DNA from: Sporichthya polymorpha DSM 43042
GTDB lineage: Bacteria > Actinomycetota > Actinomycetes > Sporichthyales > Sporichthyaceae
Assembly: GCF_000384115.1 (NCBI RefSeq)
Contig: NZ_KB913029.1
Location: forward strand, 1,832,907 to 1,896,906
Direction: 5' to 3'
Length of the DNA: 64,000 bases
The notes under the pieces are model-generated. The model was not told the origin of the DNA. It searched no databases and saw only the letters and a program-made list of their open reading frames with translations. Every line of letters starts with the position of its first letter. The first letter of the stretch is position 1. The translations under genes and the position numbers were made by a program. Shown piece after piece: positions 40,656-49,319 of this stretch.

Positions 40656-41483
40656 ATGGCGCTGCCGGAGATCGTCGGCCACCGCGGGTCCCGCGAGGGC
40701 GTGTACGAGCACACCTTCGGCGCGTTCCGCCAGGCGATCGCCGACGGGGCCGACGCCCTCGAGTGCGACATCCGCCTGACCGCGGACGGGCACCTGGTCT
40801 GCCTGCACGACCGTCGGCTGGAGTTCGTCTCCGGCCAACGGGGGACGGTCTCCACGATGACGCTCGAGGAGCTGCGCGCGGTGCGCTTCGGTGCCCGGCG
40901 GCCGTGGCGGCCCGTCGACCGCTACCGCGGGGGCCGTCCGGTCGCGCCGCCCGCGGACGCCGAGCCCGACGCCACGCGTCTGACGACGCTGCGCGAGCTG
41001 CTCGAGCTCGTCGCCGACGCCGGGCGTCCGGTCGGCCTCCTCATCGAGATCAAGCACCCGACCCGCTACGGCGGCCGGGTCGAGGAGAAGCTGGCCGAGC
41101 TGCTCGGCGAGTTCGGGCTGGACCGGCGGATTGTGCACCCCGACGGCCGTCCCGCCGTGCGCGTCATGAGCTTCGCGGAGGTGGCGATGCGCCGCATGCG
41201 CCGCCTGACCCCGAAACTCGACCTCGTCCACCTGATGGCCCGGCTGCCCCGGCGCTACCGCGACGGGTCGCTGCCGGAGGGCGTCGGCTGGGCCGGCATC
41301 AGCAAGGACATCGTCCGCGCCGACCCCGCCTACGTGGCCCGCGCGCACGCCCGTGGGCACCGGGTCAACGTGTGGACCGTCAACGAGCCCGAGGACGTCG
41401 CGCGCTGCCTCGCGGCCGGCGTCGACACGATCACGACCGACCGTCCGCGGGCGGTGCGTGAGCAGGTCTTCGCCGCGCGGTGA
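40656..41483 (+). CDS. Glycerophosphodiester phosphodiesterase
   Basis: 275 aa, cytoplasmic GDPD TIM barrel. VGHRGSREGVYEHTF holds the first His and the Arg/Glu pair; LECDIRLTADGHLVCLHD holds the metal Glu/Asp and the second His. Later GLLIEIKHPTR and the C-terminal VNVWTVNEPEDV are typical. It releases glycerol-3-phosphate from glycerophosphodiesters. The insert at about 85-115 (Pro/Arg-rich) is longer than in short family members. Confidence 0.92.
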   Translation: MALPEIVGHRGSREGVYEHTFGAFRQAIADGADALECDIRLTADGHLVCLHDRRLEFVSGQRGTVSTMTLEELRAVRFGARRPWRPVDRYRGGRPVAPPADAEPDATRLTTLRELLELVADAGRPVGLLIEIKHPTRYGGRVEEKLAELLGEFGLDRRIVHPDGRPAVRVMSFAEVAMRRMRRLTPKLDLVHLMARLPRRYRDGSLPEGVGWAGISKDIVRADPAYVARAHARGHRVNVWTVNEPEDVARCLAAGVDTITTDRPRAVREQVFAAR

Positions 41484-41529
41484 TCCGCGCCGTGATCAAG
41501 GGCTCCGGCGACCGTTAGGGTCTTGCCCC

Positions 41530-42381
41530 ATGAGTAAGGCCTCCCGCGCGCGCCGCGCCGCCGAACGCGAATCCTTCGTCCTGCGCCCCTTCGAGGGCCT
41601 GGCCTCCGAGTGCGACCTGGTCGCGATGCGGGAGATCGTCCCGGCCGCGACCGCGCCGCTGAAGCTGACCGGCGAGTACGCCGACCGCACCGTCACCGCG
41701 TGCACGGTGTTGCCGCTGGCGCTGCCGTGCCTGACGCGCTCCGACGGCAGCGTCCTCGTCGCGCTGCAGACGCAGGTCTCGGCCGGCGACGCGAGCCGTC
41801 AGGTGGCCGCCGCGCTGCTCGCCGCGCTCAGCATCGAGCCGGGCGCGACGCCGACCGACGTGGGCATCACCCCGGACACCCCGCCGCTGCAGAAGCTCAT
41901 CGACCCGGCGGTGCCGCTGGAGGTCACCGTCCACGACGGCTTCGAGTTCTGGGTCGAGAACCCGGACGAGATGACCGAGGAGGTCAAGCAGTCGCTCGAG
42001 CAGGCGAACAGCGCCGCCCCGCCGACCGCGCGCCTGACCTCGGTCCCGGCCGCGTACTGGAGCGACGAGGGCGAGCGGGCGTGGGTCCGCTGGGTCATGT
42101 CCCACGAGGAGTACCCGCTGCTCAACGCGCTCGCCCGCCTGCACGCGGCGCGCGTGGACGCGATCGGGGACGGCACCAAGTACGTCGGCGCCTTCCGCTG
42201 CCACGGTCTGCTCGCCCCGGTCTGGGAGGTCCCGAAGGGCGCTCCGGCCGAGGAGTTCGAGGCCGGCGTCACCGCGTTCCAGGCCCGCCTCGACGAGGCG
42301 CTCGCCAACACCGAGCCGCTGACCGCGGTCGAGCGCCGCGCCCGCGACGGGCTGGCCAGCCGGCAGCTCACGATCCGCTAG
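41530..42381 (+). CDS. DUF5926 family protein
   Basis: 283 aa, with a basic N-terminus (MSKASRARRAAERESF). The family is conserved in actinobacteria, often in this genome region, and has no known function. The sequence is soluble and alpha/beta, with FRCHGLLAPVWEVPKG near the C-terminus as a recognisable stretch. TAGGGT lies eight bases before the ATG, so a leaderless mRNA is likely. The stop is six bases before the glycosyltransferase GTG. Confidence 0.8.
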   Translation: MSKASRARRAAERESFVLRPFEGLASECDLVAMREIVPAATAPLKLTGEYADRTVTACTVLPLALPCLTRSDGSVLVALQTQVSAGDASRQVAAALLAALSIEPGATPTDVGITPDTPPLQKLIDPAVPLEVTVHDGFEFWVENPDEMTEEVKQSLEQANSAAPPTARLTSVPAAYWSDEGERAWVRWVMSHEEYPLLNALARLHAARVDAIGDGTKYVGAFRCHGLLAPVWEVPKGAPAEEFEAGVTAFQARLDEALANTEPLTAVERRARDGLASRQLTIR

Positions 42382-42386
42382 CCGTC

Positions 42387-43079
42387 GTGCCGGCGGTCGC
42401 GGTCGTCATCCCCGCCAAGGACGAGTCCGCGCGGGTCGCGACCACCGTGCGCGCCGCCGCGCAGATCCCCGGCGTCGATCTGGTGCTCGTGGTCGACGAC
42501 GGCTCCAGCGACGACACCGCGGCCGTGGCGGCCGCCGCGGGGGCGCGAGTGGTCTCGCACGCCCGCAACCGGGGCAAGGCCGCGGCGATGGAGACCGGCG
42601 CGGCCGCCGTCGGCGGGCTGGACGACCCGCACGACCCGCGGCTGCTGCTGTTCCTCGACGCCGACCTCGAAGGCACCGCGGCCGCGGCCGCGGTGCTCGT
42701 GCCGCCGGTGGCCGACGGCGTCGCCGACATGACGATCGCGACCCTGCCGCCGCAGCGAACCGCGGGTGGCGGACACGGGTTCGTCGTCCGCGCCGCGCGG
42801 ACGGGGATCGCGCGCGCCACCGGCTTCTCCCCGGTTCAGCCGCTGTCCGGTCAGCGGTGCCTGACCCGGGCCGCGTTCGAGGCGGCCCGTCCGTTGGCCC
42901 GCGGGTTCGGCGTCGAGACGGCGCTGACGATCGACCTGCTGCGCGCGGGGCTGCGCGTCCGCGAGGTCGAGTGCGACCTCCACCACCGCGTCACCGGCAA
43001 GGACTGGCGTGGTCAGGTGCACCGGTTCCGGCAGTACCTGCACGTCCGGCGCGCGCTGCTCCGCTACCGGGGGCGCTGA
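42387..43079 (+). CDS. Family 2 glycosyltransferase
   Basis: 230 aa from GTG 42387 (VPAVAVVIPAKDES), the first start that gives the conserved N-terminal strand. GT-A marks: VVIPAKDES, LVVDDGSSDDT, ARNRGKAAAM and the metal motif FLDADLEG, then SGQRCLTR. No membrane anchor. It transfers a sugar from a nucleotide donor, acceptor unknown; the small size and neighbourhood resemble the actinobacterial GT2 proteins near DUF4446 and the phosphatase-like membrane protein. Confidence 0.88.
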   Translation: MPAVAVVIPAKDESARVATTVRAAAQIPGVDLVLVVDDGSSDDTAAVAAAAGARVVSHARNRGKAAAMETGAAAVGGLDDPHDPRLLLFLDADLEGTAAAAAVLVPPVADGVADMTIATLPPQRTAGGGHGFVVRAARTGIARATGFSPVQPLSGQRCLTRAAFEAARPLARGFGVETALTIDLLRAGLRVREVECDLHHRVTGKDWRGQVHRFRQYLHVRRALLRYRGR

Positions 43080-43106
43080 CGGGGGCGCTGACGGGGAGGT
43101 CTGCGC

Positions 43107-45251
43107 TCAGGCCCGTTCGCGGACCCAGAGGTTGGCCCAGATCGCGACCAGGAGCGGGCCGGCCGCAAGAAGGGCCACCGCGGGAACGATGACACCGGAG
43201 TCGTTGACGGCGAAGCCGATCAGCGCGGTGGTCAGGCAGGCGAGCATCAGCGGCCGCAGGACCGGGTCCGCGGCCTGAGCGCGGGCGAGCGCGTCGAGGC
43301 CCAGCGCCGTCGGCCGCAGCAGCGTGAGCACCGCGAGCACGGTCAGCGGGACCGCGGCGGCGACGATGATCGGGGCGTCGACGAGTAGCCCGAGGTTGGC
43401 GTCGAGCTTGCGGCCGATGACGTCCAGGCCCTCGCCGTCGACGACGTCCTGGACGAACGAGCCCAGGTGCGAGCGGGAGCCGGGGCCCCGGCGCCAGTCC
43501 AGGACGGCGATCGCGGCGGCCAGCGCCACCGCGAGTGCGCCGACTGCGAGGGCCCGCCCCACGGTCACGCGGATCCCGGCCACCCCCGCCGCGAGCAGGG
43601 CGACACCGGGGACGAGGGCGATCACGCCGCCGAAGTCCGCCCCGAAGCGCGGCCACCCGTCGACCAGCGCGGCGATGGCGCCGACGACCAGCACGACGAC
43701 GGCGGCGGGTTCGGGCCGGCCGCGCCGGATCAGGGCCGCGGCGCCGCCCGCGGCCGCCACGAGCGCGCACACGGCGAACACCGCGAAGGCGATGTTCCCG
43801 AAGCCGTAGAAGCGCCCGGCGATCAGCGGTGAGAGTCCGAAAGGGTTGTTCATCTGCAGCCGCGACCCGAACATGACGTCGAGCCCGAAGGTGCCGGCCG
43901 TGACGACCGCGACCGCGGTCGCCGCGCCGTAGGGCGCGCGGCGCCACGGCCCGCCGGCGGCCGTCGCGGCGATCGCCCCGGCCCCCGCGGCGATCAGCAC
44001 CCACAGCGCGACGGCCGGGTGGTCCGACGCACGCCAGGGCAGCAGGTTCGCGAGGACGGCCGCGGCCGGCACCGCGCCGAAGGTCAGTCCGACGCCGCGG
44101 AGGACGCGGGCGCAGGACCGGCGGTCGGCCCCGGAGCGGCGCGCGAGCCAGACCCCCAGGTAGAGCAGCAACTGACCGGCGATCAGCACCGCGAAGAACC
44201 ACACGAAGATGTCGCTCATGACGCGCGCGGCGATGTCGCGCTGCTCAAGCTCCCGTACCGAGGACGGGGTGCTCTCGATCCGGGGGCGGTACTGCAGCCG
44301 GTGCCCGTCGAGGTCCGGCGGGATCGCGTCGCCGATCAAAGTGGGCGTCAGGTCCGTGATCGTGACCGTGCCGGTCCGGCGGGTGCTGTCGCTGCGGAGC
44401 CACCCGCGGCGCAGCCCGCGGAGGCTGTCCGCGCCCGCCTCGACCATGATCGCGGTCAGGTGCGGCTCGTCCGGGTCGCTGTCGGCGATGCCGGCCACGA
44501 TCAGGGCGCTGTCAGGGATCTCGGCGCGGATCTGCCCGATCAGCTCGTCGACCTGCCGCAGCGCGGGGAGCCGCGTCGGTCCGGCCGGCAGCGGGCCGGC
44601 GTCCACCAGCAGGAGCTCCGAGCAGGCCGTGCGGGGCAGGTCGGCGAAGTCGGCCGCGTAGGTGGCGTGGACCGCGCCGGTGCCGTCGGCCAGGGCCACG
44701 GCCGCGCCCGGTCCGACCGCGCAGCGCTCGGCGGGCGGCGGGGCGACGGCACCCGGGCGCGCCCGGGCGAGCGTCCCCCAGACGGGGTCGTAGGAGTGCT
44801 CACCGTTCGGGGCGACGAGCTCGGCCCAGCCGGGGATCGTCGCCCTCGTCCCCGTCCCGCGCGGCGCCGGCACCGCCCCGCACCCGCGGTCCGGCCGGGG
44901 CCCGACGGCGCGGGCGCCGGAGTTGAGCGTGAGCCAGCCGTCGACCGGGCAGGACGTCGGCTCGACGGTCCGCACGGCGAGCGCGCCGAGGGAGGACTCG
45001 CGGGCCAGCAGCCACAGTGCCGGGGTCGGGATCGCCCCCTGGATGTCCGACCACCGCAGGCCCGGGACGCCGACGAAGATCACGTCCGGGGCCGGGGCGC
45101 CCCGGGGGAACAGGACACGAGCGGCAGTGGGCTCGTCAGCGGTCGCGGCCCGGGCCGGGCCGCCGGGAAGTCCGGAGGTGAGGCCCAGGGCCAGGCCGAG
45201 GAGCACGAGCACGGCGACGAGGGAGCCGCAGGCGCGTCGGAGGCTGCGCAC
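43107..45251 (-). CDS. Polytopic membrane protein with exported phosphatase-like domain
   Basis: 714 aa. GTG 45251 is preferred because GAGGGGG lies five bases before it; earlier in-frame starts lack this. A signal-anchor helix (about 8-30) leads to a large extracytoplasmic domain (about 35-370) with DVIFVGVPGLRWSDI, WLTLNSGARA, DPVWGTL and TDLTPTLIGDAIP, the alkaline-phosphatase-superfamily layout. About ten membrane helices follow (380-710). Substrate unknown, perhaps a wall or lipid-linked phosphate. Convergent with the GT2 gene. Confidence 0.75.
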   Translation of the reverse strand: MRSLRRACGSLVAVLVLLGLALGLTSGLPGGPARAATADEPTAARVLFPRGAPAPDVIFVGVPGLRWSDIQGAIPTPALWLLARESSLGALAVRTVEPTSCPVDGWLTLNSGARAVGPRPDRGCGAVPAPRGTGTRATIPGWAELVAPNGEHSYDPVWGTLARARPGAVAPPPAERCAVGPGAAVALADGTGAVHATYAADFADLPRTACSELLLVDAGPLPAGPTRLPALRQVDELIGQIRAEIPDSALIVAGIADSDPDEPHLTAIMVEAGADSLRGLRRGWLRSDSTRRTGTVTITDLTPTLIGDAIPPDLDGHRLQYRPRIESTPSSVRELEQRDIAARVMSDIFVWFFAVLIAGQLLLYLGVWLARRSGADRRSCARVLRGVGLTFGAVPAAAVLANLLPWRASDHPAVALWVLIAAGAGAIAATAAGGPWRRAPYGAATAVAVVTAGTFGLDVMFGSRLQMNNPFGLSPLIAGRFYGFGNIAFAVFAVCALVAAAGGAAALIRRGRPEPAAVVVLVVGAIAALVDGWPRFGADFGGVIALVPGVALLAAGVAGIRVTVGRALAVGALAVALAAAIAVLDWRRGPGSRSHLGSFVQDVVDGEGLDVIGRKLDANLGLLVDAPIIVAAAVPLTVLAVLTLLRPTALGLDALARAQAADPVLRPLMLACLTTALIGFAVNDSGVIVPAVALLAAGPLLVAIWANLWVRERA

Positions 45252-45321
45252 CCCGATCCCCCTCACATCGCTCGCGTGCCGATTCCGGATCACCCTAGGT
45301 GTGGGGCCTAGCCTGGAGAAC

Positions 45322-45852
45322 GTGAGTGATCCCGTAAGCCTGGTCGCGGCGGGGACGTCCGGGCTCGCGGTGCTGGTGGCGGCCTCGGCGCACCTGAGGT
45401 TCCGGCGCCTGCAGAAGGCCTGTTCCGTGCTGCAGGGCGACGCCGAGCACAGCTCATTCATCGTCGCCGTGTCCCGTCAGACCGCCGAGATGGAACGACT
45501 CCGCGCCGAGGTCGGCCGGCTCCACCGGGAGTTCGACGCGTTCCGCACGGAGGTCGACGAGTCGCTGCGCCGCGTCGCGGTGCTCCGCTACGACGCCTTC
45601 GGCGAGGTCGGCGGCCGGCTCTCCTGGTCGGTCGCGCTGCTCGACGACCACGGCGACGGGGTCGTCCTCACCTCGCTGGTGAACCGCACCGACACCCGCT
45701 GCTACATCAAGACCCTCAAGCGCGGGGTCCCGGACCTGCGGCTCTCGCCGGAGGAGATCAGCGTCGTCGACGCGGCGCTGCGGCCCGCGACCCGCTCCGG
45801 TGCGGTGCGGATCCCGAGCCCGGCTCGCGGGGCGGCGCAGCCCACGCGCTGA
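45322..45852 (+). CDS. DUF4446 family protein
   Basis: 176 aa. An N-terminal hydrophobic segment (LVAAGTSGLAVLVAASA) is followed by a coiled coil (AEMERLRAEVGRLHREFDAFR) and the DUF4446 core (LRYDAFGEVGGRLSWSVALLDDHGDGVVLTSL region). A similar membrane-anchored protein is widespread in Gram-positive genomes near division or chromosome genes, function unknown. GTG 45322 has TAGCCT seven bases upstream and also GGAGA, so either leaderless or led translation is possible. Confidence 0.88.
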   Translation: MSDPVSLVAAGTSGLAVLVAASAHLRFRRLQKACSVLQGDAEHSSFIVAVSRQTAEMERLRAEVGRLHREFDAFRTEVDESLRRVAVLRYDAFGEVGGRLSWSVALLDDHGDGVVLTSLVNRTDTRCYIKTLKRGVPDLRLSPEEISVVDAALRPATRSGAVRIPSPARGAAQPTR

Positions 45853-45859
45853 CGGATCG

Positions 45860-47377
45860 TCAGGTCATCACGTCGGATCCCGGCGGGATCCGGACGATCA
45901 ACGCCTGGGGCTCGACGACGACCGTCATCTCCTTGCTGGGCTCGAGGAGGTCGCCGTCGATCTCGCGGGGCCAGACGCGGTCGCACTCGACGTGGATCCG
46001 GCGGCCCCGGAAGTGCTCGATGCGCGCACCGCGTGCGCGCGGCCGGCGCCGGATCACGTGCAGGCTGAGCATCAGCCAGTGCCGCAGCGACTTCGGTACG
46101 AGCACGGCGACGTCGAGGATGCCGTCGTCCGGTCGCGCGTCGGGCATCAGCACCATCCCGGCCTGCAGCTTGCCGACGTTGCCGATGACGATGCCGCGGG
46201 CGCGCAGTTCCACCGGCTCGGCGTCGTCGACGGTGATCGTCACGTGGGCCCGCCGGTCGAAGAGGTGCCGGGCGCCGGAGACCGCGTAGGCCGGCCAGCC
46301 GATGCGCTTCTTCAGCTTCTCGGGGGCGTCCATGATCATCGCGGCGTCGAGGCCCATGCCGGCCATGACGGCGAAGCGGTGGTTCTCGTCGACGCGGCCG
46401 ACGTCGATCTTGCGGTCCACGCCGCCGAGGCCGATCCGCAGGCAGGCGTCCCGGTCGGGCGGGAGCTGCAGGTTGCGCGCCAGCAGGTTGCCGGTGCCCG
46501 CGGGCAGGATCGCGAGCGGGACGCCGGTGCCGGCCAGACCGGACAGGACGCTCATGATCGTGCCGTCGCCGCCGCAGGCGAACACGACGTCCGCGCCGCC
46601 CTCCGCCGCGGCCTTCGCGTGACCGACACCGAGCTCGTCGAGCCGGGTCTCCAGCCACCACGGCGGGTGCCAGCCCGCCGCCGCGAGGTAGGCCGTGACC
46701 GCGCGGCGCTCCTCCTCGAGGTCGGCCACCTTCGTCGGGTTGACGATGACCGCGGCACGGCGCCGGTCGGGGAGCGGGATGTCGTCGATCGCGGGGCGCT
46801 GCTCGAAGCTGCCGCCGAGAAGCACGTACCGCGTAGCCACCGCCACGGCGGCGACGCCGGCGGCGACCGAGACCACGATCTCCTCGACGCGGTACTCGCC
46901 GAGGTAGAGCTGCCCCACGCCGACGCCGAGGACGAGGAACCAGGGGAGGATCCCGCCGAGCGTCCGCCGGACCGGCGTGCCGAGCCGGCGCCCGAGGACG
47001 ACCGAGATCGCGCCGTACGTCGCGGCGGCGAGCCCCGACGCCCCGGCCGGGAACGTCGTGCCGGGAACCGCGGCGCTCGCGACGATCAGCACGAGGCCGG
47101 CGATCAGCATCGACGTCAGCAGGAAGACGCTCTCGCGCCAGCGCCGGAAGCCCACGCGCATACCGGCGACCAGGAGCACCACCGGGGGGACGGCGACCGC
47201 CGCGGTGCCGAGGCCCTCCGCGGTGCGGGCCAGCGCGCGCCAGCCACCGGAGACCTCGTAGGGCCAGTCCGGCGCCGGCCAGTGGTGCATCACCAGACCG
47301 GCCGCGGTGAAGACCGCGGTCAGCACCAGGACCGGCACGCACAGGCGGCGGAGGAGGCGCACCAGGTCGGGCGTCAT
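45860..47377 (-). CDS. Lipid kinase (DAGK/YegS family) fused to a PAP2-like membrane domain
   Basis: 505 aa. The N-terminal 190 residues form about six membrane helices arranged like a PAP2 phosphatase, but the place of the catalytic PSGH reads FPAGAS and the SR-x5-H place reads GQLYLGEYR, so that domain is probably inactive. The C-terminal kinase (about 215-500) has VIVNPTK, FACGGDGTIMSVLSGL, LPAGTGNLLARNL and GMGLDAAMI. It phosphorylates diacylglycerol or a similar lipid. Start ATG 47377 has no clear ribosome site. Confidence 0.87.
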   Translation of the reverse strand: MTPDLVRLLRRLCVPVLVLTAVFTAAGLVMHHWPAPDWPYEVSGGWRALARTAEGLGTAAVAVPPVVLLVAGMRVGFRRWRESVFLLTSMLIAGLVLIVASAAVPGTTFPAGASGLAAATYGAISVVLGRRLGTPVRRTLGGILPWFLVLGVGVGQLYLGEYRVEEIVVSVAAGVAAVAVATRYVLLGGSFEQRPAIDDIPLPDRRRAAVIVNPTKVADLEEERRAVTAYLAAAGWHPPWWLETRLDELGVGHAKAAAEGGADVVFACGGDGTIMSVLSGLAGTGVPLAILPAGTGNLLARNLQLPPDRDACLRIGLGGVDRKIDVGRVDENHRFAVMAGMGLDAAMIMDAPEKLKKRIGWPAYAVSGARHLFDRRAHVTITVDDAEPVELRARGIVIGNVGKLQAGMVLMPDARPDDGILDVAVLVPKSLRHWLMLSLHVIRRRPRARGARIEHFRGRRIHVECDRVWPREIDGDLLEPSKEMTVVVEPQALIVRIPPGSDVMT

Positions 47378-47449
47378 GGGGGGAAAAGTACCCGCCGCGT
47401 TCGGTGTCCCCCCAAGGTCCCGCCCGGCGGCGCGTGATCCCATGAGGGG

Positions 47450-48265
47450 GTGACGGGCGGGACGGAACTGCCGCGGGCCGTGGCCTGCGACCTCGACGGG
47501 ACGCTGCTGCGGGACGACCTGACGGTCTCTCCGCGCACGCGCGCCGCGTTGCGGGTGGTCGAGGAGGTGGGGATCCTGCTGGTCTTCGTCACCGGCCGGC
47601 CGCCGCGCTGGATCCACCCGGTGGCGGACCAGACCGACCACCGCGGCCTCGCGATCTGCGGCAACGGCGCGCAGCTCTACGACCTGCACACCGAGAAGGT
47701 CGTCGCCGAGGACCTGATCAGCCCGGAGACGCTCACCGAGGCGATCGATCGGATCCGCGCCGCCGTCCCGGGCGTCACGTTCGGGATGGAGTACGGCGAC
47801 TCGTTCTCCTACGAGTCCGCGTTCCCGATGCTCGACAAGTGGAAGAGCCCGGACCACCACGAGGTGCCGGTCTCCGAGCTGCTGATCCGGCCCGGCGCGA
47901 AGCTGATCCTGCGCCACGGCGACCACAGCTCCGACGATCTCGCCGAGGCCCTGCAGGAGGTCGTCGGCGGGCTGCTGGAGATCACCCACTCCTCGAACGC
48001 GGGCCCGGCCTTCGTCGAGGCCTCCGCGGCCGGGGTGACCAAGGCGACCGCCCTGGCCCGCCTGTGCGCGTCCCACGACATCGGGCCCGAGGACGTCGTC
48101 GCCTTCGGGGACCAGCGCAACGACCTGCCGATGCTCGGCTGGGCCGGCCGGCCCTACGCGATGGCCAACGGCCACCCCGAGGTGCTCCGCTCCGTCGAGC
48201 GCCGGGCCCCGAGTAACGAGGAGGACGGCGTCGCCGTGGTGCTCGAGGAGATCCTGGGCCTCTGA
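47450..48265 (+). CDS. HAD superfamily hydrolase, Cof type
   Basis: 271 aa. Motif I ACDLDGTLL (nucleophile Asp), motif II VFVTGR, motif III Lys in VTKATALARL and motif IV FGDQRNDLPML; the C2-type cap lies between about 85 and 190. Cof-type members dephosphorylate sugar phosphates and cofactors; the substrate is not predictable. GTG 47450 is divergent from the lipid kinase, 72 bp away. Confidence 0.92.
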   Translation: MTGGTELPRAVACDLDGTLLRDDLTVSPRTRAALRVVEEVGILLVFVTGRPPRWIHPVADQTDHRGLAICGNGAQLYDLHTEKVVAEDLISPETLTEAIDRIRAAVPGVTFGMEYGDSFSYESAFPMLDKWKSPDHHEVPVSELLIRPGAKLILRHGDHSSDDLAEALQEVVGGLLEITHSSNAGPAFVEASAAGVTKATALARLCASHDIGPEDVVAFGDQRNDLPMLGWAGRPYAMANGHPEVLRSVERRAPSNEEDGVAVVLEEILGL

Positions 48266-48273
48266 CGCGTCCT

Positions 48274-48291
48274 CAGCCGGGCTACCGGCTG
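48274..48291. terminator. Hairpin between convergent HAD and thioesterase genes
   Basis: cagccgg-gcta-ccggctg, a 7-bp stem with a 4-base loop in a 28-bp gap, probably shared by both genes. Confidence 0.7.
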
Positions 48292-48293
48292 GG

Positions 48294-48743
48294 TCAGGCG
48301 CGGGACAGGTCGAACGCCATCATCGAGGCCAGCATCGTGGCGACGTGGACGCGGGAGCCGTCGGTCTGAAGGCCGTAGGCGTCGGCCTGAACGACCGTCA
48401 CCTGTCGGCCGTCCTTGACCACCTGGCCGACCGCGACCATGCGCTCGCCGCGGCCGGGGTTGAGCAGGTTGACCTTGAGCTCGATCGTCAGCACCTCGAT
48501 GCCCGGGGGCTTGAGGGAGATCGCGGCGTAGCCGCACGCGTTGTCGAGCAGGGTCGTGGTGACGCCGGCGTGCACGAAGCCGTGCTGCTGCTGCAGGCCG
48601 GGCCAGTTCTCGACGCCCACCTCGACGCGACCCGGCTCGACCGAGAGCAGCTCCGCCTTCAGCGTCGCCATGAAGCCTTGCTGGGCGAAGCTGTCGCGGA
48701 CCTTCTCGGCGTACGCCGGGTCCCGGGGCGTGAAGGTGCTCAC
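48294..48743 (-). CDS. PaaI-type hotdog thioesterase
   Basis: 149 aa, single hotdog fold. HGFVHAGVTTTLLDNACGYAA is the catalytic segment (His/Asp in the PaaI order) and ELKVNLLNPGRGERMVAVGQV the long strand pair. It hydrolyses acyl-CoA thioesters; the neighbouring genes do not show the pathway. Ten bases downstream of the bpa stop, on the same strand, so likely co-transcribed. Confidence 0.9.
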   Translation of the reverse strand: MSTFTPRDPAYAEKVRDSFAQQGFMATLKAELLSVEPGRVEVGVENWPGLQQQHGFVHAGVTTTLLDNACGYAAISLKPPGIEVLTIELKVNLLNPGRGERMVAVGQVVKDGRQVTVVQADAYGLQTDGSRVHVATMLASMMAFDLSRA

Positions 48744-48753
48744 GTGCGCGGGA

Positions 48754-49296
48754 CTACAGGTACTGCCCGTGGCCGCCGGACATCGGCCGCTGCGGCTGGT
48801 TCGGGTCCATGCCCATCTGCGGGCCGCCCGGGAGGGCGCGGCGCATCTGCTCGAGCTGGGCGCGGGCCGCCATCTGCTGGGCGAACAGCGCGGTCTGGAT
48901 GCCGTGGAACAGCCCCTCCAGCCAGCCGACGAGCTGGGCCTGCGCGATCCGGAGCTCGGACTCGCTCGGCACCTGGCCCTCGCTGAACGGGAGGGAGAGG
49001 CGACCCAGCTCGTCGACGAGCTCGGGCGCGAGGCCCTGCTCGAGCTCCTGGATCGTCGAGGCGTGGATCTGTGCCAGCCGGGCGCGGCTGGCCTCGTCGA
49101 GCGGCGCGCTCTTCACCTCGTCGAGCAACTGCTTGATCATGCTGCCGAGGCGCATCACCTTCGCGGGCTGCTCGACCATCTGCGTGATCGACTGCTCGTC
49201 GCTGCCGTCGTCCGGCGGGCCCTCGACGGCCATGCCGGCGGGGGTCACGACGAGGACGCGCTGGTCGCCGTTGTCTTGGTCCTGCTGCTCCGTCAT
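48754..49296 (-). CDS. bpa: Bacterial proteasome activator Bpa
   Basis: 180 aa, DUF2587. ATG 49296 has GAGAGGATGAGG upstream. The four-helix core (about 35-150: EQPAKVMRLGSMIKQLLDEV, LAPELVDELGRLSLPFSEG, AQLVGWLEGLFHGIQTALFA) forms the dodecameric ring. The C-terminus GGHGQYL ends in the hydrophobic-Tyr-X style tail that docks on the 20S proteasome and opens its gate without ATP. It implies that the genome has a proteasome. Confidence 0.95.
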   Translation of the reverse strand: MTEQQDQDNGDQRVLVVTPAGMAVEGPPDDGSDEQSITQMVEQPAKVMRLGSMIKQLLDEVKSAPLDEASRARLAQIHASTIQELEQGLAPELVDELGRLSLPFSEGQVPSESELRIAQAQLVGWLEGLFHGIQTALFAQQMAARAQLEQMRRALPGGPQMGMDPNQPQRPMSGGHGQYL

Positions 49297-49319
49297 GTCC
49301 TCATCCTCTCTGACAGCCC

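Noticed and set aside
43071-43103. Direct repeat gggggcgctgac after the GT2 gene
   Set aside because: Two short copies only; likely slippage without function.
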